From contig OY540813.1 in NCBI GenBank assembly GCA_961205875.1, positions 372,001-436,000 of the forward strand: a DNA stretch of 64,000 nucleotides. The letters are read 5' to 3'. The notes below the pieces were generated by a model, which had not been told where the DNA came from, searched no databases, and saw only the letters and a list, made by a program, of their open reading frames with translations. The stretch's first letter is position 1. Each line of letters starts with the position of its first letter. The position numbers and the translations under genes were made by a program. This document shows positions 1 through 12,923 of the stretch, piece after piece. The DNA comes from Sialis fuliginosa (taxonomy: Eukaryota > Arthropoda > Insecta > Megaloptera > Sialidae).

Positions 1-80
1 TTAATAAAATGTTCTTTACCCCATCCTAAAATAATTAGTTATACCTGTGAAAAAAATTCCCAAACAATTTTTTGACCTAA
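1..80. repeat. Dispersed intronic repeat, copy 1
   Basis: This stretch closely matches 2899-2985 (same order of TTAATAAAATG, CCTTTACCC/CTTTACCCC, ATCCTAAAATAAT and a GTGAAAAAAA stretch). Both copies end just 3' of a PHLDB exon on the coding strand, so they lie in introns near donors. A CCTAA run follows at 75-92. Confidence 0.6.
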
Positions 81-132
81 CCTAACCTAACATTTAAATT
101 TGTTCTTTGACGGAAAAACTGAAAGAACCTAC

Positions 133-3100
133 CTGTTCCGCACAGGTATGCTGTTACTGCCGCTATTCGTAAACACCGAGTCATCGGAGCCGACGGAGTT
201 AATAGAGTTACACTCCCTCTGCCTGCGTTCCTCCCACTGCGCCTTCACCTCGTCCTGCACCTTACGTTTCAACTCCAGCACGCGTTTCCTCTCTTCGTTT
301 ATTACATGCGACCCTAAAACCAACAAGTACTAGATATTTAAGACCCACGCGATCTATTTCAACCAAAAAAAAATACAAAAATTATTTTAAAGAAATGTAG
401 TCAATTATATTATCTGAAAATGTACTTCAAAATAATTGGCCAAATAGTTTTTTGTCCGAAGTTCACGAAACTTCTAAATAACAAACACATGTTAACAGGC
501 CCGGATTTACCATGCAGGCAGAGTAGGCAGCTGCCTAGGGCGGCAAATTTTGGTGGAAACTTTGAAAACTTGTTATATTCGTGGGAATTGAATTTGATTT
601 TGATTCCATTATCGATGAGTTTGCCATCCGAAAATCGAGACGTAAAAATTTCAACCCATAAGTAATAATTTCTCTATACATGTAACTCAAGCATGACAAA
701 AAAAAAGATCTTCAGTTTTTATGTTTCCTAATGTAACTTTATAAAAATTTATAAAATTTGAAACTGACGCAACCAAAAAAAAAAAAGATCCTGAGTTTTA
801 TATTTTGACATCTATGACTTAAACTGTTAGTTTCGAGAAGGGGGGCGGGCAGCAATTTTCGCAACTGCCTAGGGGCGGAAAATTTCTAAATCCGGGCCTG
901 CATGTTAAGCAAAAAGAAATCCCCCCTCCCCCCTACCTTGCTGTTCCAAATGAAGCTGCCGATTCCTTTCGATAGTTTTAAACGATTCAATCGTTTTCTT
1001 CCCGAGCGACCCCGTCCCGTCGTACAACAAATCAATCGGAGCCTCCGACGTAACCTTACTGATCCTATCTATATCATCCTGACTCGGCAACCTCTTCTGC
1101 TCCGTAAACTCTCCACCGTCGGTTGAATAGTACTCATGAAACGACTGCGACATGTAATCGTCCGTAGATCGTTTAACCGTCGCTTCGTGAAACGATTTAG
1201 ACATCACGTTCGCATTCGCCGGGTCTTTATTCTCCTTTTCCAAGTTGGCCAACTGCAGCTTCAACAGTTTCAAATGCTCGATCTTATCTTCGAGTTGTTT
1301 CTTCAACGTTTCACTGTCGTCCTCGCTCAACTGTTCCCCGTCTGAGACTTCATCAAACACTTTATGTCCCGTGATAGTTTCATACTCCCCATCGATCATT
1401 TTTAGCTTCAAACGATACTCTTCAAGATCCCGGAGGTATTTGATCAAATGCTTTTCGATACGTTTCGATTCCTGACTCGAATGATGCAGTACTTCTGTCT
1501 TCTGTCCTTCCAGTTCAAGTATCTGTGACTTCTTCAGCTCTATCTTATGCGATAGATCCTGTATCTCACGCTGGAGTTCTTCACGCGACACCAACATGTT
1601 CGCTTCCTCTTCGAGATGGTGGAACTCTAGATCCTCAAAGTGTTTCTTCTCATTCTCTAGACTCTCTTGAGCTGTCGCCAATCTGTCCGATACTTCCATA
1701 CGTTTAACCGACGACCTATCTGATAACGTCAGTTCTTTTTCTAAGCCCATTATGACGAGCTGCGCTCCTTGTAGTTTAGCTTTGATCTCCTGCTGCTGTA
1801 GCTCCTGCTGTTGGCGACACTCCTGCATGTGGCTCTCCATCTCGCGGGCACGCTCTTGCAGCTTGCGTTTCGCCTCCTCCAGCTCGTACAACGCGCAGCT
1901 TTCGGACTTGTGCTCGCCGGACAGCAACGACTTCTCTAGCTCCAGCTGAAATCATAAAATCGATTATAATTTTTTAACCCTTAGCAGGGATGAAACAAAT
2001 TATTGAGCTCTTGATTCAAAAACTAGAAAGTACAAGCTTACAAATGAGCTTTGAATCATTCAAATCCAATCATTTTTCGCGGAGATATAACCGTTTAAAA
2101 ATTTATTAAAATTTTCGCTTTTTTACCTCTCTCATAATTTCTTCCTCCTGCACCTCAATATCGGCTATTTTCTTCTTCACGTTCATAATCAAACACTGGA
2201 CTTTGCTTCTTTCGTTCAATAAACCTTCGACCACCTTTTGCTTGTCTTCTGAACCCTTCTTTCTCCTCGACGACCCCTCAGATATTTCATTTATATTTTT
2301 CTCTTTCAAATACGAAACATTAAAATCAGACGTCCCGTTAGAACTACCAAAGAACTCTTTCTTAATGTTCATAATCTCGTGTTTTAAATTATCGTTCATG
2401 AAACACTTGGCTACTACGTTTTTCCTTCGTAAAGAATCGCTATTGTACGAATTTACCGGAATCTGATCGCATTCGATATCTTTCGAAACGCTGGCGTCGA
2501 TAAAATCGTAATCTTCGATGCTTGAGTGACCGAAATCTTTCGAAATATTGCTGCAATTACAAGGGAGAAGGTCATTCAAAAATATATAATAAAAAAATTT
2601 AATTAAAATTCCGAAAATTCAGTCAACGTTTTTTTTAATTTTTGTAATTACTGTTTTTTTAAGACCGCTTGAATTAAAAAAATAAAAATAAAGATAGGTC
2701 ATAAAAATAAATCAAACCATCGCCATTTTGTGAAAAAAATAACTTTTTTTTTAACTAAAAACATTTTTTTTCCGATAACCCATCCCGAAATTTCGATGGG
2801 ACGAATCGAGAAAAATTGGTCGTCACATTTCGGCTCATAACTTTATAAATGTTTAATATTTTTCAATAAAAATAGGTACTGAATAAGTTGAATATATGCT
2901 TAATAAAATGCCCTTTACCCGATCCTAAAATAATGACTTAAACCCGTGAAAAAAAATCCCAAACATTGACTATTTTTTCGACCCGTCACAATTCAATTAC
3001 CTGTGATTGCCGACATATGTTTTTATTTTCGTTCTCGGCGATTGAGGTAAATAATTCTTATTAACAACTATAATATTTTCGTACGGACTGCCACCACCGC

Positions 3101-5311
3101 TATTCGTTTTTTCGGAACTAGATAATTTATTAATCAATATATTTTCGTAATTAGCGGACAGATTATTTCTTGAGCACCAGTTATTTTTTGTCGACGTCGA
3201 CGACGTGTTGTCCGTATCAAATTTAAACACGGTTTCTTCCGTCGGTTGTTGCAAAGGCGAGCGTTTATCTCTCGGCAGTGAACCGTTAGTTTTTATTCTG
3301 AAATATTATACAAATTTAACTTATCTGATAGAAATTACCTATACTTTATCGTAGGTATGTAACGGATGTCGTTTTAGCATTATTATTATTAATTATTAAA
3401 ATGAAAATAATGACACGCCGATTGTTCATTTTAAAATTCACTACAATGGATAATTTTACAAAAATATTTACAACAAACACTTTTTTGAAAATTCAAGATT
3501 ATACAAAATTTTGCAAGAATGTCAATGAGATATCAATTTTTATATCAAGTTTAGCAACATATTTCAATTTTATTAAAATTCATTAAATCAAATTTTTATT
3601 GTTGTCACAAGTTATTCAACAATCGAAATTAGTTTGTAGTTTTGTAGAAAATATTCTCGTAGCAGATTTTTTTTAAATTCAAAGTTCGGATATGTAAATC
3701 AATAAGGATAATCAGCAGTGGCGGATACAGATATGAGATATCCGTTACAACTCTACTTTATCGTATAATTATACGTACCTATTAGGGGTAAACGGCGGCT
3801 TCACAACCCTCTCGTTCTGCACTTGTTTCTCGTATTCCGCGCACATGTTGAGAATCTCTTCCAATCTTGCCTGTTCTATTTTCTCCTCTTCTTGCTCCTT
3901 CAATCTCTGTTCGAGAGCCTGTTAAGTATTAAAGGGTTTACATACCTCCAGAATATTATTCTCTATACTTTTATTAAACATTTTAAACGAAAATTACTCG
4001 AAAATCCTTTTTAATAACGAAGTTACAACGATAAATGTGACCGCGCAACTGATTAAAACATGCCAAGATTCGCGCGACTCAGGCAGAGAAGATCGATTAC
4101 AAAAAAATAAAAAATAAATACAAAAATTCAATAGAATGAGATTTACAGTACGGACTTAGAATTTACTACAAAAATTTTATACACAAAATTCACTGAAATT
4201 TATAAGATTTTTCCGTTAAAAACTTTAAACTGTCAAAAAGTTTTCAAATGTTTTTAGACGATTTTTTTAAATCTTCCAAAATACATTCTCTATTAGTCTG
4301 TTGAGTAATTTTTTTAAATATTTCATTTCAGAATTTTTTTATGAATCATACAAGTTTTGATGAAAATAATTTTTTTATCTTCAAAAAATCATGCACAAGA
4401 TAAGAGCAGATTCTGTTTGTGCTACCTTCATAACGTAAAGAAAAGTTAATTTCTGTGCGTGTGTATAGAATTTACTTTCGTTCACGATTAACTACTGTAA
4501 ATTTTTTGGGAAAATGTTTGTCTCAATGAGTACTCCAGACCTATTGATTTTGGTGGGGGTTTCGTAAGAAAAATAAGCAATAATCTTATTGCCCCCACCA
4601 AAAAAAAGTGAAAAAATGAGAAAAAAATGTATAATACAATTTTTCAATATTTAAATAAAAACTATGACACAAATCTACAATATCCGAAATAAAACAACCA
4701 CTTACTTTATTCCTTTTGCACTCCGCCTCGCTCTGCCTGTGCGTAAGATCTTCTATACTATTAGTAACACTCGACCTATTAGTTCCAACTAACTCATTCA
4801 AAGAACCACTATTCGCTACCATTGAAGTTTTGTACAACAGGTTCCTATTAAAACAAGGCGAAGGTGACGCCAGACCTTTACCACCAGCACCACCCGCTTC
4901 GCTCTTATTGCAACCGTCTACGCTACCAACGTACATACTCCGGCTCATATCATTCGTAAAAACATCCGCCGACTCGAGATAACTCGACGGGTAGCTGTCG
5001 AACATACTCTGCGACATACCGTTCGACGTTCGGTTCAACAAGTTCTGCAAAATAACATCGGTCTGGTTGTAGCCCTTCTTCGGAATGCAAGAACCCTCGA
5101 GGATCATGACTTTGGCGGCCGCCTCGTCGTTCTTCATTCTCTCTTTGTATTGTTTGTGCTTGCTGTGACACTCATTGTTCGTGTAGTTCAAAGCCGAATT
5201 GTGGATGTTCTTGTACAAGCTGGCGTTGTTCTTGAGGACGACGCTGGCCGGCGTGTTCGCGGTGACTATGTCGCTAGGAAACACTTTCGGACATGTGTTT
5301 TGCGCAGCCAT
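133..5311 (-). CDS. PHLDB/LL5-type coiled-coil protein, partial (C-terminal PH part beyond window)
   Basis: Six exons on the minus strand, joined in frame: 5311-4706, 3918-3779, 3297-3001, 2550-2127, 1945-937, 313-133, giving 885 residues before the last donor. The start ATG (5311-5309) has an in-frame TGA 9 bases upstream. Residues 1-490 are low-complexity, Ser/Asn-rich, with a charged helix encoded by 3918-3779. Residues 490-700 form a long coiled coil carrying FEDLEFHHLEEEA (about 592-604), and the last exon encodes SHVINEERKRVLELKRKV and QWEERRQREC. Both blocks are hallmarks of PHLDB1/2 (LL5) proteins, which bind PIP3 and anchor cortical microtubule and CLASP complexes at the basal membrane. 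The PH domain should follow past the left edge. No N-terminal FHA domain is visible; it may be absent or sit on another first exon. Family assignment is strong; the exact orthologue is inferred. Confidence 0.92.
496..900. mobile_element. hAT-like MITE with 8-bp target duplication
   Basis: Terminal inverted repeats begin CAGGCCCGGATTTA at the left and end TAAATCCGGGCCTG at the right (14 bp exact). The flanks carry a perfect 8-bp direct repeat CATGTTAA (488-495 and 901-908). The 405-bp body has no coding capacity and includes two oppositely oriented GCCTAGGG(C/G)CGG blocks. The 8-bp duplication and short TIRs fit a non-autonomous hAT-type insertion in the intron between the last two PHLDB exons. 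Confidence 0.88.
2899..2985. repeat. Dispersed intronic repeat, copy 2
   Basis: Direct copy of the repeat at 1-80, in the PHLDB intron between exons 3001-3297 and 2127-2550. No TIRs or target duplication could be found. Confidence 0.6.
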
Positions 5312-5586
5312 CGGCCCTCACTTTGATTGCTGTCACTCCGTCATCGATAATTTTGTTGCTATTTGGCACATCTAGCCGTCCCGATTTTAATCTGCTTTTT
5401 CTACAACAAAATGAATTTATTTGAATTCATTAAAAATTTGGGGCTCATACTAGTTGAATGTGATTATAAAAAAAATTAAGTCTCCTTAGTACGTTATTTG
5501 ATAAAAAAGTACGTATATTGAGGGTTAATATTTTAGTAAAATTATTATTTTTTAATATAATTTTTATTTTATATAAATATATATAC

Positions 5587-6411
5587 ATCTGCCAAGTAAA
5601 TGCACAGTGCTTCCTCGTGTTAAAAGGTAGTTAATTATTGAACAATTTAAATAAACACCGGTAAAGTGTTCAGATAAATTGCTTAGAATTGGTTAACCAT
5701 TTAATTTTTATACAATTTTACTAAAAACTATTCGAAATTTTTCTTAAGACGCACCTGATTATTTTTCGTATATTTTGAATTTTTTGACAATTTCAATCTA
5801 AATCTAAATTTATGCAAACGTCAAATTAATATGTCGAAGTAAATAACAAATCGAGGTAAATCTTTGTAAGGGAATATTTTACAACAAACGTTTTAGACCC
5901 ATATTATAGGAAATTTAATGCTCTACAAAAAAGATTCTATAAAAATTTTAAGTAATATTAAGTAAAAAAAATACACTGCCCCTCTGAATTTTTTTCTGGG
6001 TGCGCCACTGTATACAAGATGTACACAACAGCAACGTATATCTTCTAATTTTGTTGAGTCCCCGTTTGTATATACCAAGCAAGACAGGAAGTTAGTGTTT
6101 TGTTCGTTTATGTCTCTCTATACATGCTTACAGTACAACCAAATGGGCGGTGGTTCGAGACTTCAACGTATAGTCGCCAGTTTATTACCCATGAATCACA
6201 AATACACACACATATGTGTATGTGTATAATAATATAATAGTAATGATGTTCAATATGTAATATAATAGTAATGTTGTTCATACTAGAAGAGACATTTTTT
6301 TAAAAATGTCTCTTCTAGTATGAACAAAATCAACTTTTTTTTAAATGCAATATTTAGTACGAAAAGAGTCTAATTTAGCACGAGGAAGCACTGTGCATTT
6401 ACTTGGCAGAT
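5587..6411. mobile_element. Long-TIR element upstream of PHLDB
   Basis: The left end ATCTGCCAAGTAAATGCACA continues through GTGCTTCCTCGTGTTAAA. The right end is its reverse complement with one mismatch (6374-6411). The arms are therefore about 38 bp and the element about 825 bp. No transposase frame is visible. No clear target duplication was found, so the superfamily is not assigned. Confidence 0.75.
6276..6325. repeat. Near-perfect hairpin
   Basis: GTTCATACTAGAAGAGACAT is followed by a T/A-rich turn and then its reverse complement ending TAGTATGAAC. Arms are about 24 bp. It lies inside the long-TIR element and could fold as RNA or cruciform DNA. Confidence 0.75.
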
Positions 6412-6969
6412 ATTTTTTTATTAAGTATCAAAATTAATTATAATATTTCCTATAAAATAAAACACATATATAATTACCCCCCCCCCCTCCTCCCAAACCC
6501 TTCACCTTACTAGTATATAAAATATCTATTTTGTAATTATGATAAATTGAAAAATCGAAACTGATATAATATAAATTAACATATTTAAAAATAGATAGAG
6601 TAACGCATAGGAACTTTAATTGGCATGACCCCCGCCCGCCCCTCAAAAGCCACGTAATCAATAATATACCTGTTTATTTAATAAAATAATAAAACATATT
6701 AGTATTCATTATTTTATTTTTATTTATATAATTTGTATCAAATTTCGTAACTAATATCTGATTATTATTTTCAACGAAACAATACGCAATTTTATACGTA
6801 GATATTTATAACAATATTATCTTGTCAAGATAAACACACACTTCCTATTTTAAGACTTTAATATAAATTAGAATGTTTACTTATATGTCTTTATTTACAT
6901 ATCGAAATATAAATATATTTTTTTTAATTCCCTATATGCATTTGTATACAACCAAAATAATAATGACAA

Positions 6970-7340
6970 GAAAACTACCGAACCGATTTGGATGAGGCTT
7001 TCACTATTCGATAGTCTAAGACCCTAGAATTACTTTGCTATATTTGATCACGCTAATCCATCAACGGGCTGAGCAGTAACATAAAACATGTATTTTTTTT
7101 CTGTTTCGATTTTACACAAAAACTGCTGATCCGATTTTGATGGGACTTTCACTATTCGAAAGACCGTAGAATTACTTTGCTATATAATATATGTGATCAC
7201 GCTAATCCATCAACGGGCTGAGCAGTGACATAAAACACGTATATTTATTAATCATTTTTTCTGTTTATTTATTTTGTTTCGATTTTACACAAAAACTGCT
7301 TATCCGATTTTAATGGGACTTTCACTATTCGAAAGCTTAA
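6970..7340. repeat. Tandem block, about 125-bp unit, about 2.7 copies
   Basis: Recurring phrases are CCGATTT(T/G)GATG, GACTTTCACTATTCGA, AATTACTTTGCTAT and AATCCATCAACGGGCTGAGC. No open frame is conserved between units. It looks like a decayed dispersed repeat that duplicated locally. Confidence 0.7.
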
Positions 7341-8698
7341 GGAAACTATAAAATAGTTAAGGCTATATGAGAATTTTCTTTAAGGGCAAGCCCCAATTCA
7401 GGAAAATTTAAAAAAGATATCTTCTTAAAAAAATATACAAAAATCAAAAATATTATTAATTATTATATTGTAAATGGTAATTTTCTCGACTATATTTCAA
7501 ATTAAATAAAAAAATTGGATTTAAAAAAAAAATTTATTTGGTTACCCCCTGAACCCACTCTAAAGTTACACCTATGTCTAATCTGTATATATACATACAC
7601 ACATATTGACAAGATAATAATATGATCATTTCATAAACACACTGTATCTCTGTCTCTCTTACTCTTTCGTCGCATCCCCGTCGATTCCAAAAATACCCAA
7701 ATACAAATAAATACATGCGTAAATACACACACAGACAGACAGACAGACGGACGCAGTTAACACAATCTGTCAATAAAACATTGAAAAGAAATTAGAGGTG
7801 ATAATCATATGATGGCGATTTTTTTTCTGTTTATTATTACTATTATTAAAGAATGACATATTTCTTTTTTAAATAAAATGCGACGAAAAACTTAAAAATT
7901 CAACACGGTATTTTTTTTTATACATATACATTTTTTTGCTGAGAAAATATTTCTATAAATAAGAAAGAAAAAATGGGAAATAGGAGGGGGGAAGGAGGGG
8001 GGGGTGAAAAAATCATGAATGGTCTCTCCATAATCTAACATTTTCAATCTATGTACTTACTTATAAATAAATAAATATTATCTACACCTGAAACCATTAA
8101 AAAATCCAAAAGTCAACAAATAAATTATGACCTTAGGTCTTAAAATGATAACTGCAATTCCTCACGAGTTTACTAAGGTCCGGTATGAAATTAAATTGAT
8201 TTAATAGAGGTACTTGTTTTATTAGTAACATGAGTTGATGAGAATTACAAATAAAATGACCAAGACTGGTACCAGTACCTTATTTATTGTAATGTTTTTT
8301 TCTCACAAAAAAATAAAATAAAAAAATGGCAAAAATATCAGTTATCATTTTACGACCTATGAATTAAATAAAATTTAATCGCTTTGCCCTGTGAACGTGT
8401 ATAATATTACAGAACCGATGTTTGTATACACATAATATGTGTTCATAAGCTACACAATCATTGAGGCAATTAAAAAGTAATAAACTTAATTGCAGCCCGG
8501 TCTACAATTGCGTCATAAGGTTAAGAACTCATAGATTTGTCAAAGACTGCATCGCCAGCAATGATAATAATCAAACCAGAGCGGCAGCTGGATCCAATTA
8601 CTGCCGTCTAGGTTTTAGGGAGCTAATAGCATTAAAATAGCACTCGCAACACATACATATCTCAAAAACAGAAGTAACATAGGCTGTGTTATTAATAT

Positions 8699-8825
8699 GG
8701 CTTCTGGGTGAAAGCCGCGTCGGTTTGGTCGTGTTATCGGCCAACGTTTCGTCACACATTGCAGTGGATATTTTCAGGGCTCTTCTATAACACGACCAAT
8801 CCGACGCGGCTTACACCCAGAAGCC
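8699..8825. repeat. Hairpin repeat, dispersed family
   Basis: Arms of about 38 bp (GGCTTCTGGGTG...GTGTTAT and ATAACACGAC...CCAGAAGCC) flank a loop containing ACGTTTCGTCACACATTGCA. Related copies occur at 25702-25812 and, reversed and decayed, at 63297-63378. This is a repeat family of unknown type. Confidence 0.75.
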
Positions 8826-10638
8826 AAGATCCATATCAAGATCACCGCGGAAGCCTCAAGACTTGTGCGTTATTAGTTATTAATAATCACGCTATCATAT
8901 TACAGAGCTGAGCGGTGAATAAAAACATATTATACTCATGGATACGCCCCTGCCATGCTTAAAAAAACTGTTTTTTTTCGTACATTTTTTAATAAAAGTA
9001 CATACTTGAAATGATGTTGGAATAGTTTCATAAATGTAACAAAAAAGAGTTCAAAGTACATTTTCATATAAGTATCCGTCCAAAAGAATTCGAAAAAATA
9101 ATTGTATTAACCCTACATCGACGCTACTGTTTACAGTATAGTTTATTTATATTTATCGGCAAAAAAAAATCGCTTCAGCAATTTTTCAAAATAACCATAT
9201 CCTGGTAATTAATCTTGCAACTGCAACCTTGTTATGTAATTGTTTATATTATTATGTATTTTATATGGTGCCTCTTTTAAAAACCTACGTGCAAACACAA
9301 ACTACCCAAAATGGCAACCGAAATCATCTGTCAAATGAATGAAAATATCGTAAATTTGTAGTTTTATTGAATAATTAGGTACACCCACACTGTATATAAT
9401 ATTTACAATATGATTAAATAATATATCGTATTAAGATTAATATTAAATAAGTATTTTATTTTTTAATGCCCTTTAAAAAATTAATTGTAAGTTAATTTAT
9501 AGACATTCATGAATTCCTTTATTATTTAAATAATATATGATACAGTTATAACTGTGGTATATGTTTAAAAATAACTATTTAATAAAATTATATGTCGTAG
9601 GCACATAGCAATCTGTTTAATTAATTAAAATAAATTTATATTTTAAATGAAAATGTCACCAAACCAATTATAAATATGACATCACTGAATATATAAAATT
9701 ACAAAGAAACTTTACCAAATATTATTTGTAATAATATAAACCACAATACGTAGGTATTTCTATATAATATATCTAATTTATTTTATAGGTTAAGTACTTA
9801 CCATTACAACATTTTCAGTCACTAAAAACGATACAATCTAATATTATCACGAATATATAAAATAAAAAACACTTTTCATATTTCACTTCCAAATTAAATC
9901 ATATAAAAAACGAAAAAAAATGTTAAAATCCCACTACGGGAAGTAATAAAAATAAACTGAAGTTCGTTGCAAATCTTACAAAAGTCACCGAAATTACTAA
10001 TACGACAAAAAGCACTAAATATGCAAATTTATGGAAATCGCGAAAGAATTTTATTATATTTATTAAGACGAATACCTACACTCTGATAAGACTGATAACC
10101 CGATACAGTCGACGGACTAACGTAGAATAAAGCGTGACGTCATATTAATAATATTTGTAGGAAGCAACTAACACATATTATACTTACATTGTAAAATCTC
10201 ATATTATCTGAGAAAATATCATAACGGTTGCCTATCTCACATCTTATATGTGAGTAGATGATTTTAATTAATTAAAGGATGCTGAGGAATGTCTTGAAAT
10301 TGTGATACAATTAATTAAAATAACCTATAATAAAAATATTAATTGATATAATTAAAATAGAGATTTAAAAAAATTAATTTATATTATATATTTATATAGA
10401 ATTATGTATTATTATTACTTTGATTAATTAAACTAAAATAACATACAATTTTATATTTGAAAACACGAATTGTTTTAATTAAATTAATAAAATTAGAATT
10501 TCCCGCTTTGGGATATTTTTTTTTACATAAGTTGGTTCTACTGATTTTACTATCGTTGACATTTCGTATTTCACTCGATTTGTGTAAATTGATCATAACC
10601 CTAAAAGTCTGATTATTTTGTAATTAAAAAATAATATA

Positions 10639-12774
10639 ATGGATTCAAAACCACAAAAAATGCCCAAAGTGGCAAAGGTAAGTGTTATAAAATATTCAAT
10701 AACATCAAAATACATTCATATAAAAATACTTTTCAGGTGAAAAATAAAGCACCAGCTGAAATTCAAATCACTGCTGAACAATTGCTTCGAGAGGCAAAAG
10801 AAAGGGACTTAGAGATTCTTCCACCACCTCCAAAGCAAAAAATATCAGATCCAGCCGAATTAGCTGATTACCAACACCGTAAAAGAAAGACCTTTGAAGA
10901 TACTATCAGAAAAAATCGTATTGTCATATCAAACTGGGTGAAATACGCAAGATGGGAAGAATCACAAAAACAGATACAAAGAGCTCGTTCTATATACGAG
11001 CGTGCTCTAGACGTCGACCACCGAAACGTCACACTGTGGTTGAAATATTCAGAAATGGAGATGAGAAACAGACAAGTAAATCATGCAAGAAATCTTTGGG
11101 ACCGTGCCGTTACCATTTTACCACGGGTGAATCAGTTTTGGTACAAGTATACTTACATGGAGGAAATGCTAGAAAACGTCGCTGGCGCTAGGCAAGTCTT
11201 CGAAAGGTGGATGGAATGGCAACCAGATGAACAAGCATGGCAGACTTATATAAACTTTGAACTACGTTACAAAGAAATCGATAGAGCTCGACACATTTAC
11301 GAAAGATTCGTTATGGTAAGAAAAAAAACCATCTAATTATTGATTATTTATAATAAAAAGTGTATTTTTTATATTTTAGATTCATCCTGAAGTTAAACAT
11401 TGGATAAAATTTGCGCGTTTTGAAGAAAACCACGGCTTTATAACAAGTTCACGAAACATATACGAAAGAGCTGTAAATTTTTTCGGTGACGATCACCTCG
11501 ATGAAAAGCTATTCATCGCATTTGCCCGGTTTGAAGAAAATCAAAAAGAGCATGACAGAGCAAGAGTTATATATAAATATGCGCTAGAACACATCCCTAA
11601 AGACAGAACGCATGAATTGTACAAAGCGTACACGATACACGAAAAGAAATACGGCGATAAGTCCGGAATCGAAGACGTTATAGTCAGCAAACGGAAATTG
11701 CAGTACGAGCAAGAGGTCCAAGAGAATCCAATGAATTACGATGCATGGTTTGACTACATACGCCTCGTTGAAAATGAAACTGATTTAGATACAATCAGAG
11801 AAACGTACGAACGGGCTATTGCTAATGTTCCTCCTTCAAAAGATAAACAGTTCTGGAGGAGGTACATTTACCTTTGGATCAACTACGCCCTTTTGGAAGA
11901 ACTTAACATTGAAGATATTGAAAGGGCCCGTCAAGTTTATAGAACGTGTCTCGAACTTATTCCCCATAAGAGTTTCACGTTCAGTAAAGTCTGGTTGCTC
12001 TACGCACAGTTTGAAGTCAGACAGAAGAATCTTACAGTCGCAAGACGAGCTTTAGGAACTGCAATAGGAAAATGCCCACGTGATAAATTGTTCCGCGGGT
12101 ACATTGAATTAGAAATCCAACTTCGGGAATTTGATCGATGCAGAATTCTCTACCAGAAGTTTCTTGAATTCAATCCAGAAAATTGCATAACGTGGATGAA
12201 ATTCGGAGAATTAGAAACGCTCTTAGGAGATATTGATCGGGCGAGGGCTATATACGAACTAGCGATAAACCAAGTGAGACTTGATATGCCTGAGTTGCTT
12301 TGGAAAGCTTACATCGACTTTGAAGTCGCTCAAGATGAAATTGAGCGTGCTAGGAAGCTGTACGAGCAATTACTAGAAAGAACTATGCACGTCAAAGTAT
12401 GGTTGTCTTACGCTAAATTTGAACATTCTGTCCAGAGCGAGGACGAAGAAAATATCAGAAGGGCTCGACGTGTTTATGAAAGAGGTAATGAAAGTCTAAG
12501 AAGTGCTGCAGAAAAGGAATCGAGGATTTTATTGCTGGAAGCGTGGAAGGAGTTTGAAAGTAAGTTTGGAGATGAAGATTCTATTAAGAAAGTGGAAGAG
12601 AGAATTCCACGTAAGATCAAGAAGCGGCAGAAGGTTATTGCAGAAGATGGAACTGAAGAAGGGTGGGAGGAGATTATTGATTATATCTTCCCAGAAGATG
12701 AAGCGAGTAAACCTAACCTTAAATTGCTGGCTGCGGCTAAAAACTGGAAAAAACAGAAAGTCGTCGAAAAATAA
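10639..12774 (+). CDS. crn: Crooked neck / CRNKL1 pre-mRNA splicing factor
   Basis: Three exons: 10639-10677, 10737-11315, 11380-12774, all phase 0, giving a 670-residue protein close to the roughly 690-700 of animal CRNKL1/Crn (yeast Clf1). Crn is a scaffold of the Prp19/NTC complex in the spliceosome and is needed for splicing. The product is built almost wholly of HAT (half-a-TPR) repeats, seen as recurring W-x-x-Y and E-x-x-x-x-x-x-R-A-R-x-(I/V)-(Y/F)-E-R patterns such as [28 protein letters not shown] and ARHIYERFV. The N-terminal [18 protein letters not shown] block is characteristic of the family. The first exon encodes only 13 residues, and its ATG is the first in frame. An AATAAA lies 40 bases after the stop. 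Nothing suggests damage. Assignment is very strong. Confidence 0.97.
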
Positions 12775-12813
12775 TCTTTATTCTTTATTTGTTTATGTAA
12801 ATATTTTAATTTT

Positions 12814-12819
12814 AATAAA
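12814..12819 (+). terminator. Likely crn polyadenylation signal
   Basis: AATAAA lies 40 bases past the crn stop codon; a second AATAAA follows at 12835-12840. Position and motif fit cleavage/polyadenylation, inferred from sequence only. Confidence 0.6.
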
Positions 12820-12923
12820 AAAATTTCATATAAAAATAAACTTTTTTATTTTACGGTTAAAAAATAAAAAAAATACATTTTGAATAATTATTTATTTATT
12901 GCACAAAACTACAAATAAATGTA

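Larger units (their letters stand above)
5312..10638. other. Intergenic region between PHLDB and crn
   Basis: About 5.3 kb, very AT-rich, with no supported coding exon. It separates two divergent genes, so it should contain both promoters. It contains the inverted-repeat element at 5587-6411, a hairpin at 6276-6325, a tandem block at 6970-7340 and a hairpin repeat at 8699-8825. From about 8830 to 10638 I see only AT-rich sequence. Confidence 0.7.

Noticed and set aside
902..1949. Several plus-strand frames opposite the PHLDB coiled-coil exon
   Set aside because: Shadow frames of a 1-kb exon whose minus-strand frame matches conserved PHLDB motifs.
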